This document shows positions 37,881-49,769 of a stretch of 64,000 bases of DNA, in pieces. A model generated the notes under the pieces. It searched no databases and was not told the origin of the DNA. It was given only the letters and a program-made list of their open reading frames with translations. How positions within the stretch are numbered: the first letter of the stretch is position 1; the number at the start of each line of letters is the position of its first letter. Source of the DNA: Gonocerus acuteangulatus (Eukaryota; Arthropoda; Insecta; Hemiptera; Coreidae); assembly GCA_946811695.1 (NCBI GenBank), contig OX328124.1:84014923-84078922 (forward strand), written 5' to 3'. The translations under genes were made by a program, and so were the position numbers.

Positions 37881-38033
37881 ACAAAAAAAAAAAAAAAAAC
37901 TAGGTTACTTTCTGGTTAACATGATCCAATTGATTATGGGCAAGAGATACCTCTCCCAAAAATAAATAAGTAATTAATTGCTACTCAATACACTGGGCCG
38001 TGGACTCTTATCAATCAAACCAGAGAGGTGTGT

Positions 38034-38088
<55 letters not shown>
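37881..38088. repeat. A-tract and (TA)n microsatellite
   Basis: A-rich tract at about 37878-37899 and pure TA tract at 38036-38088. The stretches 36741-37880 and 38089-38830 around them hold nothing else that I recognise. Confidence 0.85.
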
Positions 38089-38089
<1 letters not shown>

Positions 38090-38830
38090 GAAACGAGCTT
38101 AAAGTCTGATCCTAATAATCTTGACTATGCTTAACAAAGAAAAAAAAATCCCTAAAAAAGCAACAATCACAAGTAACAAAAGATAATTTGACGAACCACT
38201 AAAGACTACTCACTTAATAATCCGTACTGAACAAAAAGCAAAAAAAGGTGTACAATAAAAATCACTTTAACAGTTCGCGGAGCAACATAATCCGAAAAAT
38301 AATATAAAAATAAATTAATAAACAATAAAAAAAGTAGTTCTACTAGTAGCAACAAGTACCTTCTCAAACGACCCTGAACTTATGCTTGCTTACCTAATGT
38401 TTTAACAGAAATTAGAGCTGTTAGCTGTGACCTATACTTTTATTATCTCTTGCTGAAAATAACTAAGCATTGCTTTTTTCAGGTAACCTTGCCGTTTTAA
38501 TGTCCTCATTCTCCTTTCAAAATTATAAAGTTTTATTCATTAGTCGTGCAAAAGCACTTTTCCACTCAGGTCAACCAATATCTGCTAGTTAAATCATAAG
38601 TTTCAACATATGTAGAGACGTTTATAATCATATTTATAATATTTGGTCAGGTAGCAGTTTGGGTATGATGGTATTTGTACTTGTCAGAAACATGGAACGT
38701 GAATTTCCTAAAATAAGATAATTTAAAATTTGACCCACACATACTGTAATGCTTATGCGAGAATACATTGTTACTCATCCATAACTATTGCCTACTTATA
38801 TTTATTAATTATTCGTTCTATTTAAAAAAA

Positions 38831-39893
38831 AAAAAGTCCGTCACGCAGGAGCTGCATAACTAAGCACTTTCCTCAGAATTTGGGTAGTGTAGACTGCTTT
38901 CCAGAACAATTTGCTTAAAATATCCTACATAAATAGAATAAAAACGTGAATAGTTCTCATTTTGTAATGAGTAACTGATCAATTATTAATTTGCTTCCAG
39001 AGTTATGTTTACACATGGTACCTACTACACTACGTAATAAATACAATAATCCTCATATTATCGTATTTTGATCTAACGCAGGAACAGGATACAGTCACTC
39101 TAGTGGTAGAAAGCGCTCCTTGCGGCGGCTTTGTGAACCTACGTCTGCCGGCTTTTCTATTCAAATATATTACAAATTAAACCCCCGCTTTCCGATTGAC
39201 CGATTCAGCTCATTTTTACAACACTTCTTTCTCATGAGTTACCCACGGCGTATACCGCGTTTCGTTACAATACAGCAGAAATTACGACCGGTATGAGTAC
39301 ATTAGGAATTTGGGTCCGGAGTAAACCCCCCCTTCTAATGAACCGATTTAGTTTATTTTTACAACACATATTTACCTGTAGATTACCACTACGAATACCG
39401 AGTTTCGTCGGAATATACTAAAAATCACGGCTGGTAGTGGCGAATTGGTATTGTGGGTCCGGAGTAAACCCCCCTCCTAATGAACCGATTTCGTTTATTT
39501 TTACAACACATATTTACCTGTGGATTAGCACTACGAATACCGAGTTTCGTCGAAATATACCAAAAATCACGGCTGGTAGTGGCGAATTGGTATTGTGGGT
39601 CCGGAGTAAACCCCCCCTTCTAATGAACCGATTTAGTTCATTTTTATATCTCACTTTTCTCTCTATATTAATACTACGAATACCAAGTTTCGTTGAAATA
39701 TAACAAATATTACGGCTGACATAGTCAAATAAGTGTTTTGGGTTCGGGGTAAACCCCCCCTTCCGGTGGACCGACTTTGGTGGTTAACGAACTCGTTCAA
39801 TCGTTTGCTAATTGAATGCTATATACCAAGTTTCGTGACGAAAAAACAAAAACTCTGGCCGCTATCGTGTTAACAGACACATATATATATATA

Positions 39894-39957
<64 letters not shown>

Positions 39958-40273
39958 TATATATAAATTTTAACGGGGGTCATTTTCGGTGTCTACTAGG
40001 TAGGATCGATAAAGATTTGAAGAAATTTTTCAAAAATTCCGTCATAAGTCCAACCTCAATAGCTACTTTCCTTCGGAGGAAAGTGCTAAAATACATTGGG
40101 AACTATGACCTGTGATATTTATTTTTATTATTATTTAAAACGCTTGCACTTTTTATTAGCACTTTCCTCCGAAGGAAAGTAGCTATTGAGGTTGGACTCA
40201 TGACGGAATTTTTGAAAAATTTCTTCAAATCTTTATCGATCCTACCTAGTAGACACCGAAAATGACCCCCGTT

Positions 40274-40352
<79 letters not shown>

Positions 40353-40355
40353 TGC

Positions 40356-40427
<72 letters not shown>

Positions 40428-41476
40428 CTGTTAACACGATAGCGGCCAGAGTTTTTGTTTTTTCGTCACGAAACTTGGTATATAGCATTCAATTAGCAAA
40501 CGATTGAACGAGTTCGTTAACCACCAAAGTCGGTCCACCGGAAGGGGGGGTTTACCCCGAACCCAAAACACTAATTTGACTATGTCAGCCGTAATATTTG
40601 TTATATTTCAACGAAACTTGGTATTCGTAGTGGTAATATAGAGGGAAAAGTGAGATATAAAAATGAACTAAATCGGTTCATTAGAAGGGGGGGAGTTTAC
40701 TCCGGACCCACAATACCAATTCGCCACTACCAGCCGTGATTTTTGGTTTATTTCAACGGAACTCGGTATTCGTAGTGGTAATCCACAGGTAAATAACTGT
40801 TGTAAAAATAAACTAAATCGGTTCATTAGGAGGGGGGTTTACTCCGGACCCACAATACCAATTCGCCGCTACCAGCAGTGATTTTTGGTATATTTCGACG
40901 AAACTCTGCATTCGTAGTGGTAATCTACAGGTAAATATGTGTTGTAAAAATAAACTAAATCGGTTCATTAGAAGGGGGGGTTTACTCCTGACCCAAATTC
41001 TTAATATACTCATACCGGTCGTAATTTCTGCTGTATTGTAACGAAACGCGGTATACGTCGTGGGTAACTCATGAGAAAGAAGTGTTGTAGAAATGAGCTG
41101 AATCGGTCAATCGGAAAGCGGGGATTTAATTTGTAATATATTTCAATAGCCCGTCAGACGTAGGTTCACAAAGCCGCCGCAAGGAGCGCTATCTACCACT
41201 AGAGTGACTGTATCCTGTTCCTGCGTTAGATCAAAATACGATAATATGAGGTTTTTTGTATTTATTACGAAGTGTAATAGGTACCATGTGTAAACATAAC
41301 TCTGGAAGCAAATTATTAATTGATCAGTTACTCATTACAAATTTAAAAGAGAACTATTCATGTTTTTATTTTATTTATGTAGGATATTTTAAGCAAATTG
41401 TTCTGGAAAGCAATCTACACTACCCAAATTCTGAGGAAAGTGCTTAGTTATTCAGCTCCTGCGTGACGGACTTTTT
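38831..41476. mobile_element. 2.6-kb hairpin (foldback) element with repeat arrays in both arms
   Basis: The left arm (38831-40089) is the inverted complement of the right arm (40156-41476) over almost its whole length, with a 66-bp loop (40090-40155). Matching landmarks are AAGTCCGTCACGCAGGAGC at the outer left against its complement at the right end, and CTTCGGAGGAAAGTGCTAA at the loop. From outside in, each arm contains a unique segment, about five units of ~143 bp starting TAAACCCCC (left arm starts 39178, 39322, 39465, 39607, 39750), a CTGTTAACACGATAGCGGCC-type segment, a long (TA)n tract, and a ~130-bp segment next to the loop. Small indels and different TA lengths show age. No transposase frame and no target duplication were found. 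Confidence 0.88.
39178..39870. repeat. Array of about five ~143-bp units in the left hairpin arm
   Basis: Unit starts are spaced 144, 143, 142 and 143 bp. A typical unit contains TAAACCCCCC, GAACCGATTTAGTTTATTTT, then ACCACTACGAATACCGAG and TTTCGTCGAAATATAC. The middle units are closest to each other; the first and last have diverged. The right arm carries the mirror-image array at about 40445-41135. Confidence 0.85.
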
Positions 41477-41554
41477 AAAGTTTTTATTTTAGCGGTAAAA
41501 AATTGCTGAGCTATCTATAGATTGACATATTGTTAACGTCACCTGCTTTTAATA

Positions 41555-41605
41555 GGCGGTCACCCATTCATGTATTTCCCAAGCCCGGCGTTGCTTAACT
41601 GTAAT
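41555..41605 (-). repeat. 5S rRNA-derived fragment
   Basis: On the minus strand AGTTAAGCAACGCCGGGCTT is followed by ACATGAATGGGTGACCGCC. This matches the second half of animal 5S rRNA. It continues into TTAAAAGCAGGTGACGTTAAC, which may be a decayed version of the shared SINE tail. The first half of the 5S sequence is missing. Confidence 0.65.
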
Positions 41606-42254
41606 AAAACCAAATGCAACGAATTACGTAATCCCAAATTCAAATATTGACCTTGTAAATTATTATCATCGACTGATGATGTGGAAAGAGAGACCTTTGA
41701 GTGGTAAGTCGTTCTAAAGGAACAATTTTTCAAAGAGAAGTCGAATAAATGGGTCACAATGTGATCTTTATGAGGAAATGTTGCAATTAGTCACTCTCGA
41801 CAAATGACAGACCCACTCATTTAATTTCTAATTAGATTAATAGCTTTTATAATTAGTGGCATCATTATTTTCGCGGAAACACGAAACGTGTTAGCGGCCT
41901 CGCGGTTTTCGAGCTGGGATCCGTAATTAAAGGGTTAAATATCTATATCGTGCCATCTTCAAATGGTCTATACAGAGCAACGGGCTAATATCCCATACAT
42001 GTATGTTAATGTGAGATCCTTATCGCTTGTATGTTACATGCTGTCGGTCATTTGAAATCGTGCGTGTTAGCGAAATTACTGTAATCTGGAATACCACCGC
42101 ATGTTCATAGAATTTTTTGTTTTCTTTTTTAAGGTAGACCATATTTCTTGGGAATAAATGTGCCATTTTTAGTTTTAGTCCATACAACGAACATCTCATA
42201 ATCAACCGACAGTATTAATAGTGGGGCCTCGCTGATCGGTAATCAGCGATAAGC

Positions 42255-42350
42255 GTTTTAATCTCGGTACTCGGGATGGTCCAGTAACTAGACGCTTGGC
42301 CTCAGGTGCTGGTGATTGTATTGAGACCGGTTCTTTCGTTGAAATGAGTC
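42255..42350 (+). repeat. Possible diverged tRNA-like SINE head
   Basis: ATGGTCCAGTAACTAGACGC and CTTGGCCTCA align well with GTGGTCTAATGGCTAGCGTC and TTGGATTCA in the SINE at 8193. The B-box region is poor (GTATTGAGACCGG). No tail found. This is probably an old copy, but chance similarity cannot be excluded. Confidence 0.3.
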
Positions 42351-43690
42351 TCTACTTCGCTTTAGACAGAATACAAGTACGCCTATGTGTATTATCATGA
42401 TACATGAATAGATATATATCTATATTGTTTTACGTTAAAACGCTCCATGTGCATTTTTAACCAGATGTTAAGGCTCCTGCGATTTGTTCATTTTTACTTA
42501 CAAACTTCCGCAGATTTTTGTGATGGACCTGGCAATTGACGTATAAGAAAAACAAATATCGTACTCTTACATTGTATGAACGTTTCTCTAATCTTGTAAA
42601 ACTTACATGATTATAGACGTTCTTACAACTCCCAAAAGCTTGCAAAAAGGTATATTGGTCTCCTTTGAGATATATGCGGGAATTTATTGGGGATACTGAG
42701 GTAGTACTCGTGCTTCCAGGACTTTCGAAGGGGAGACGAGGGATTGTCCGTGAGTAATATCTTATCAGTACCTTAAAAGTACTCGAGGTAGCCAAGAACC
42801 ATCTTAGGTCATTATAAACGCCAAGGTAATTATGTTATCAGACATTAGTTTCTCAAACTAAGAAATAACTCTAGACCTGCAGATGATTTCAGCAATGTGC
42901 AGTAAGTTTTTGGAGTTTTCTTCGCCGCCAATAACGACTTGTTGTATGCGTTATTAGAAGGTTTATTCGTCGGATACAACAAGTACAAGACTCGCGAGCC
43001 TGCTTGCAGAGCTCATCAGTATGCCTGACGAGATGTTTCATTACCAGAGGGAGGAAGAACCAACCAAAAAAAGTCGGATATCAATTTTCTTAAATCGGAA
43101 TATTATGAGAGTCCGTCCATTTACCTCTCCTTTTTTACTCGTCTTTCCCTGGCACGCTCTCTTCCTAACTCCTTTCTTTTCAACCATTTTTAACGGGCTT
43201 TCCCTTCGTTCGTCTTTTCCCACTCGGGATAAAAATTTAATAGGAATACGAGAAGATATCCCGGTGTTCATGTCACGCAAGCGTTAAGGGGAGCATCGGT
43301 CTTCGGTACGCTCTGTTTCCGACACACATTGCTCCTACTATTTCGGGATGACTTATTAAGATGTTTAATTCTCCAAGCATTTATGGCGGTCGGGTTAAAC
43401 GGCCCTTGTCTAATAAACTCCGATCGTACGGGAAAGCCGTTCTGTGCTTTGTGAAATTCATAGGAGGGTTTAAGTGGCCATGAGACCTAGGTGAAGGCAT
43501 TACAGAGCGGATAAGACAGATTATTTTCATGAAGGTATAGTTTTTCAACTTTCTAGGCGCTCTCATAGAAAATTCTCTCTCTCAAATACTTTCCAAAGAA
43601 CGAGACTAGCTTGATGAGAGCAAGGCGTGTGCAATTTGTGGGCATTTTTAGTTTGATGTACGCATCTATAAATTAATATAAACATAAACA

Positions 43691-43856
43691 GGAGCCCAAA
43701 GGTCTTGGGTTCGATTCTCATTATATGGCTTTTCTGTAATAAAACAAAAAAAAAAATGAATCAGCCCTATACTGGCAGTAAAAACCCTGTAGAAAGTCCG
43801 TCCCAAAAGTCCTTGTAATGTATAAGCGGACGTTAAACTTTAAATAAAAATAAACG
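43691..43856 (+). mobile_element. 5'-truncated family A SINE
   Basis: Starts within the tRNA-like head just before the B box (GGGTTCGATTCTC, 43707-43719) and follows the 36447 copy through the body to the same 3' hairpin: CGTCC (43799-43803) pairs with GGACG (43828-43832), then TTAAACTTTAAATAAA. An A-rich run sits in the body. No clear target duplication found. Confidence 0.75.
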
Positions 43857-44163
43857 CATTTTGAATAACGTAGTAAACATATTAACATATGATTGTATTG
43901 GCATTACTATTTTAGTGATATTGCTGCGTGATAGGTTATTTTGCGTTGTGGCTTTATGGCATAAAGTTTATGCAAGTTATATGATGATCAAGAGTCAGTA
44001 AAAACCATACAATTCTTAAAGCATCAACCTACTTCATGATAATGATTCTACACAAGAGAGATAAAGAGTTGTTGGAGTTAAACGAAAAAAATAAGCGATA
44101 TAGGTTAAGATCTATACCTTTGTAAGAGAATATAATGAAAAACATTTTCTATCACCTTATCAG

Positions 44164-44166
<3 letters not shown>

Positions 44167-44202
<36 letters not shown>

Positions 44203-44235
44203 GAGACATCTGAATCTATTCCGTTGGCGGTCGGG
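44167..44235 (-). repeat. Possible third tail-like insert with long A-tract
   Basis: On the minus strand AGATGTCTCGTT is followed by an A-tract of about 33 bases, resembling the GATGCGTCGTTAAAA end of the insert at 62786. The 5' half of the hairpin is unclear and no convincing target duplication was found. Confidence 0.35.
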
Positions 44236-46077
44236 TTATCTAAAAGTCTTCACTCTTTCTAAATCAAGCCCGCATCCCGACAATTTGGAGACACATCATA
44301 TTGAATTATGTTTGAGTTGTGTTATTGATTATGAGGGTATACATTTACATTTTTTAAGGTGATAAATATTTTTCCCTTTTGCACACGTTTTAATTTTTTT
44401 TTGGAGAAGCGATCTGAACATTCGCAGGAAATTAATTATAAAATGTGACAATTAATTATTTTCACTCCTACACGCCTCCATTGCCATAAGTATTACAAAG
44501 ATAGCCTTGAAATTATTCCTGATCTCTCCAAGTTGCAAGAAAACTTCCCAATTGGTTTTTAAGAAAGACGGGAAGTAATTAAGAGTACTTAGCTTTTTTC
44601 CCGCAGTACTTGGAGAGTATTCTCTAAGTAGCAGAGAATATTTTAATACTATCCCATAACAAGCTATAAAACTTGGATGGCTAGAATTAGATCCTATTCT
44701 GCATTCTTAGTTTTACTGTCTATTCCAAGGATGATAGCATCGAAGTTAATTAATTTTATATTATTTCAGATAATTACGGAATGTGTTTATTGCTTTTGCA
44801 AATCATTGTTTTTTTGTTTTTTTTTTTAATATACTTAATATATACAAACTTGCCTTATCCTGCACATATTTCAACTTCTGTTTGTTGATTACATGGGTTG
44901 GTAGTTATAATTTAAAGATTTTTGCCATTACAGTAATTAAGTGATTATATCAGCTTTGAGAACGTACTTGGTCAAGAATACCGATTTTAAGGTACAATTT
45001 ATATTTAGCCAGTCGAATTTTACCGCTTTTAGATCAGAAACAGACTGTTTTAATTTAGCTATACTTTCTTCTTTTCATCATTTGTAATTTTTTGTGCTTC
45101 TTCTCATGCATTACTTCATTATTAGTTTCAAGAGATTATGCTTTTCTACAATCAACTTCATGGGAAAATAAGTAATAATGTATTTTCGTTTAAAAAAAAT
45201 AACACCAAATAAATAAAATAAGTTTTATTTATGTCATAATTTAAATAATGTCTACGTACTTTTTTTTTTTTTTAAAAAAAGAATACATTCTTGCTTGATG
45301 CTTGAACTCCTCGGTGTTTTATGACTCGTTAGGAAAACAGAATAGATTCAAATGTTCCATGAAAATAATTATTTTATATGGAGTCTCTGTGACATTACTG
45401 AGGTGTCAGTTTTGATAGCAAGCAAAAAATACGATTTTTTTGTTGTAATAAGTATGCCTATTAACAAATATTATGTATGATTTCTTATAACTATGAAGGA
45501 TAATGATCTATGATGAATTGATTACATAAATTTATAATTACACAAAGCAAGACATATTGCGAGCAAATTGCTGTCCTAAATTCCTTTTAGTTCTGATAGA
45601 CTGACAGGACGAGAAGTAATAAGTAGACACGTTAGAGAATAGAATGGATATGAGTTCCAGAAACTATATGATTAATATGACGTCGTGCAGGAGTAGCGTA
45701 GCTACGATAGGGGATGGTGACGTAAGTAGGTGACAGCAGGGGACAGGGGATATAGGAGGGGCTTGGTATTCGGGAAGATTAGCATTCGCGTCTCGCTCTT
45801 AAAGGGAGGGACTTCTAGTTTCGTACCTCTACAGCTTTCCAGCAAATCATTTACACACAATGACTGCCGAGTCGGCGAGTTATTATATCGGGAACGTGCG
45901 TCTCTTCATCATCTTACCTTGGGTATTTTTCTACATTCGCACTCATTCAAAACAACTCAAACAACGCAATCCCTCAGCAATGTGGTTAAGTTAGGCCAAA
46001 TTGCTAAAAAATGTGAATAAACTGACACATATCAATCCTTATAAACATAATTTGCTTTGTAATGAGATAAAGATAGT

Positions 46078-46262
46078 CATGGGCGTATATAGAAAATAAT
46101 TTCGGAGGGGGCTGGAAAAATTTCGGGGGGGGGGGCTGAGACCATTTCCGGTGTATGGAATACTAACAATTTAGATCTCGGAAGAGTTTTAGCTAACTAA
46201 AACGCTATTACGCCCAAAATGGAATATTTTTTATGAACTAAATGATCTTATTTACGCCCATG
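46078..46262. mobile_element. CATGGGCGTA-ended MITE, copy 1, with perfect 8-bp duplication
   Basis: Begins CATGGGCGTATATAG and ends with the inverted CATGGGCGTAAATAA. AAGATAGT lies directly outside both ends (46070-46077 and 46263-46270). The interior has G-rich runs (GGGGGGGGGGCTG). The 8-bp duplication fits hAT-like transposition. No coding capacity. Confidence 0.85.
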
Positions 46263-46439
46263 AAGATAGTTAGCCGTTAAGGTGAGGAATGGACGAAGCT
46301 TAAAGATTAATTTTAATTAAATATTACAAATATCGAAGTTGAAGGTGAGGGTGGGGAAGGATCAATGGATTCTTGAAATAACGAGCAGAAGTTGATCCCA
46401 AAAATCGTTTAAAAGGAAAAAACATTAACTTATTTTAGC

Positions 46440-46480
46440 GACGTTTCGAACCTGTTTAGGTTCATCATTAGGCATCTCAA
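46440..46480 (-). repeat. Hammerhead-like / Penelope-associated motif, degenerate
   Basis: On the minus strand CTAATGATGAACCTAAACAG is followed by GTTCGAAACGTCG: a TGATGA box, a perfect GAACCT/AGGTTC stem and GAAAC. It resembles the 27938-28275 core. A partner for stem III was not found, so it is probably a decayed remnant. Confidence 0.4.
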
Positions 46481-46635
46481 ATTGAGACGTGTTAAGGTAT
46501 ATTATAATTTTAAAATTTCATACTAAGGTCTATAAATGCTGATTTTTGAGAGTAGACGTTAAATCCGGGTATGAATTTTCATAATTTGTTGAGTCCTACC
46601 AGTTAGTTATGGACATACATAATTGTAAGACATTT

Positions 46636-46755
46636 GGGTCAATTTTAGTATCCAGTTGGTAGGATCTATGATATCAATTAATTGTTAAAAATTCATTCAT
46701 GAGTGGCACATCAATAGCTGCATTCCTCGGAAAAGTGCTAAAAGTTAATAAAAAA
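46636..46755 (+). repeat. Diverged relative of the hairpin's loop-proximal segment
   Basis: GGGTCAATTTTAGTATCCAG, TTGGTAGGATC and later CAATAGCTGCATTCCTCGGA then AAAGTGCTAAAA align in order with 39977-40090 of the 2.6-kb hairpin. Only this segment is present, and there is no inverted partner nearby. Confidence 0.55.
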
Positions 46756-48977
46756 GCCTTGTATGAAGGGCATGTTTTACACGTGTACATTCAATACTTC
46801 CTAGCTACTACCATGGACAAATCATACTTTCATGCAAAGCTCATAAAATGCTGAGTGCATTAGCATATCGCGGATTGTGGTGGGACTGGTAACGCCCACT
46901 TTACTCAAAACACCTCTTTATGCCTTTGAAGAGGCAATTCATTTTCTCGCGTTATCATTTTCTTTAAAACGCTCCCCGGCGAACCGTAAACGCAATAACC
47001 ATAAAACGGAGAGGATGATTTGTAAAAGGTAGGAATGACACTTAAAAGTAAATAAGAGATGATGAGTAAAAGATTACAGATTACAGATGCACTTCAGCTG
47101 AATTTGTGCCGTAGGCTTCTCGAATATGTGTCTCTTCATTCTCTAATTAAGTACAGACAAGGTTCGAATTTTAAATAAGTACCTTATGGAATTAAAAATA
47201 AAAAGCAACTTTGTAACGTGACATTGTTAATTAAACATATCCTTAATCATAGAACAACTATTTTACTAGACTTACATGAACTACTTATTTCCAGAAGGAA
47301 GTCACACTACTCTACTTCTGACACGTGAATTAATTTTAAAAATTGATAATATTCAAAAATAATTTAAATGTTATAAATTATAAAGCTTTCATTTTAATTG
47401 TTTGTTTTGCATAGTGGTATTTTTTATCCCTTATACACATATTATTAGTTAACTTATCTTCTTATTTTTTTTTTCGAAATTTGTTTTAAACTTTTCCGTC
47501 AATATCTTTTGATTTGAACATTTTTTCAAATATATTAATGACTTAATAGATCATTGTTGAGGAATGAAAGCCCTTATTGCGATCATCCTTTGAAAAAGTA
47601 GCGTTTTTATGTAATGATTTTTAATCTTTAATCGCGCTATCATTTTCAAATAATTTTAATGAATAAATATTTAGCTAAATAAGTGAAAATATGAGGATTA
47701 TTATTGAGCCTAGAAGCTATTTAGGGACGGGAGGAGAGCGCCTATATTCTACTGCAGCTCGAAGTGCATTCCTCGGGCCCTGATACGGATCAAGGCGAAG
47801 GAAGCCGTGTATCTGCTGACGGGAAGTGATCGGGTACCATTTCCGCTAGTCTCTGGCCCCACGCGTTTCAAGCATCCATATCGAAAAAACACATCCACAG
47901 TCTTCAGAAGGCCTTTTGTCTTACCTATACCTCATACCGACATTTTTCTGGGATCTATTGTTATCCTTTTCATGATCATATTGAATCTTTTTTTGTGCTA
48001 AGGCAAAAGAAGTCTCATTGTTGGGAGATGCTCGCCTGTTTCCCTCAGGACATGTACCTTATATTGTCTCAGCGCATTCCAACAATTTATACCTTATTCT
48101 TGGTTAAGTACACCTCAATATGGCATGAAAAGGTTTTTACCCTTTACACCCCTAGGCAAAACAGACCTTTATAAAGACCTAACCGCATTACTTTTAGTAA
48201 GTATATTTTTAGAACTGGGGCCTTTTTGAATTGAAAGAACAATAGATTGGCCCGGAGGGAATTTTAAATTGATGTGTCTGCTGAATTTATTTCTTAATTT
48301 GGAATATAGAATTTTTTTCTTTGTTGCAGTATTACAAAAATGTGGGAATTAATTAAACTCATTTTAAATATATTTCTATTATCGTTTTGTTGTTAAAAAG
48401 ATTCACTTACTATATGTAATGAAATGAGTAAAAAAGTCATTTATTACTTCTAACCAAGATGTCAGCTAATGAGAGTGAACCGAACGGTAAAATCTACTTT
48501 ATATAGAGAAAGGAAGTGACCTATCGGTGGAAGAATAATGGTGCTAGCTTAGCTGTATTTCTCCGAGTGGCTGCTATATAAGAGCGAGTGGTTTATTGAA
48601 AAGCCCACCCCGAGCCGGGAGCTAGAACAGAAAAGCCCACTTGAGCTGCTAATGCAGGAAGCGAGCTCAGGGCAGCAGTCCTTCGATAAAAGGACCTATT
48701 ACCATCCAGAGCTCTGTTTGTTCCCTTTATTGAGGAATGGGATATGTGGCCCGCTCCTATAGTCGGACAAGCTCCATTCACTTTACGCTCAACCATATTT
48801 CTTTTGATAATGCTTAATCGTCTAGTATGCCTTCAGAATCCACGGGCTCTTTCACGATAATCACTTAGAAACACTGGAAAAAACCGGATGTCTTTTTTAT
48901 CTCTAGTGGGTTAACATTTGCTTTAGACATGAATGAAAATATGCTTACTCTTTGTAAGAACAAAAACTCTAATTGTT

Positions 48978-49000
48978 GCTTGTTTGTAGGCCTTCGTCAG
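48978..49000 (-). repeat. Hammerhead-like motif remnant next to exon A
   Basis: On the minus strand CTGACGAAGGCCTACAAACA is followed by AGC: an intact CTGANGA box and a partial stem, but the GAAA box is not preserved. It lies 154 bp from exon A. Confidence 0.35.
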
Positions 49001-49153
49001 GACTAAAAGGAGAGCATAAACTCATTATATTGGATGTTGCTACATTACCGTTACAAATTAGGTCATTAAGAGCCGTTCAATAAATTTTTCTTCACTATTT
49101 AGACATGTAAATATTTATGACAATGATTAATACGGAAATACTGAGCTACTGAC

Positions 49154-49338
49154 CCTCGGAGGTGTGTAGTTGTTGGTTTGCTGGTGTTGGCTCTGGGTTT
49201 TATGCCCCTGCTGGTTGTGTTGCTGATGGTCCTTGGGTTTCATAGGGCTTTGGGGACTCTTCGGCGGGGTGGGAGGCTGAGAGCCTCCAGGACTCCGAGG
49301 TGGAATCGGACCCCGACGAAGACTCTCCAGAATCTTCC
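49154..49338 (-). CDS. Internal coding exon A of an unrecognised gene (61 codons, Pro/Gln/Ser-rich)
   Basis: On the minus strand a pyrimidine-rich acceptor (TTTCTTTTTCAG) is followed by a 185-base open segment that ends at a good donor (CCGAGG|GTCAGT). Two bases complete a codon from an upstream exon and 61 codons follow. The other two frames contain stops, so only one reading is possible. The peptide starts KILESLRRGPIPPRSPGG and continues through a PPTPPKSPQSP stretch into a His/Gln-rich part ending NNYTPPR. This composition is usual for disordered regions of nuclear or signalling proteins. I recognise no domain and give no function. The exon is clearly more GC-rich than the surrounding DNA. 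It ends in phase 0, which fits exon B at 29307-29436. Repeat remnants with hammerhead-like motifs lie on both sides (48978-49000 and 49581-49620). Confidence 0.6.
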
Positions 49339-49580
49339 CTGAAAAAGAAATTATTTGTTAGCAATATGATAAAACTTTTGAAAACCTGTGAAAATGGACA
49401 TTCAATGTATGTAGATTTATTTGTCTGGTCTGATACTTCGACTTATAACACTACTCGATAACTGATGTTCTAAAGAAGAAAGACAAAGTATGACTAATTT
49501 GAGGGAATCTACTGATCACAGCAAGCGTAGACCTAGCTAAATGAAAGCACATTGTTACATATTAAAAATGAGTATTTGCC

Positions 49581-49620
49581 AACGTTTTGGTTAGAATTTC
49601 AAGCCTTCATTAGGGCTATG
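49581..49620 (-). repeat. Hammerhead-like motif remnant on the other side of exon A
   Basis: On the minus strand CTAATGAAGGCTTGAAATTC is followed by TAACCAAAACGTTGG. The layout matches the other motifs, with degenerate boxes (CTAATGA, CAAAAC). Confidence 0.35.
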
Positions 49621-49769
49621 ATAGGAAGAACTGAACCGTTTGGAAGTTAAATCATTGGGTACCGAATAAGAAACGTTAGCACAAATACAAATTCATTTTC
49701 ACAATATCAAAATGTAGTTTTATTCACTTATTATGACCTAACCCCAACTATTTAGGTACTGGTAGTAAT

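Larger units (their letters stand above)
29437..49153 (-). other. Probable 19.7-kb intron between exons A and B, packed with mobile elements
   Basis: If exons A and B are consecutive, this whole stretch is one intron. It holds the tail-only retroposon (31449-31496), a 38-bp spaced direct repeat, a 50-bp tandem duplication, the tRNA-SINE/5S nest (36447-36740), the 2.6-kb hairpin (38831-41476), another SINE copy (43691-43856), a CATGGGCGTA MITE (46078-46262) and several microsatellites. GC-rich patches without an assigned identity lie at 33090-33500, 43000-43560, 47720-47960 and 48590-48790. Open frames inside these patches have no splice-site or family support, so I do not call them genes. Confidence 0.4.

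Noticed and set aside
40103..40507. Overlapping frames rich in Tyr-Ile near 40300
   Set aside because: These are translations of the TA tract in the hairpin arm.
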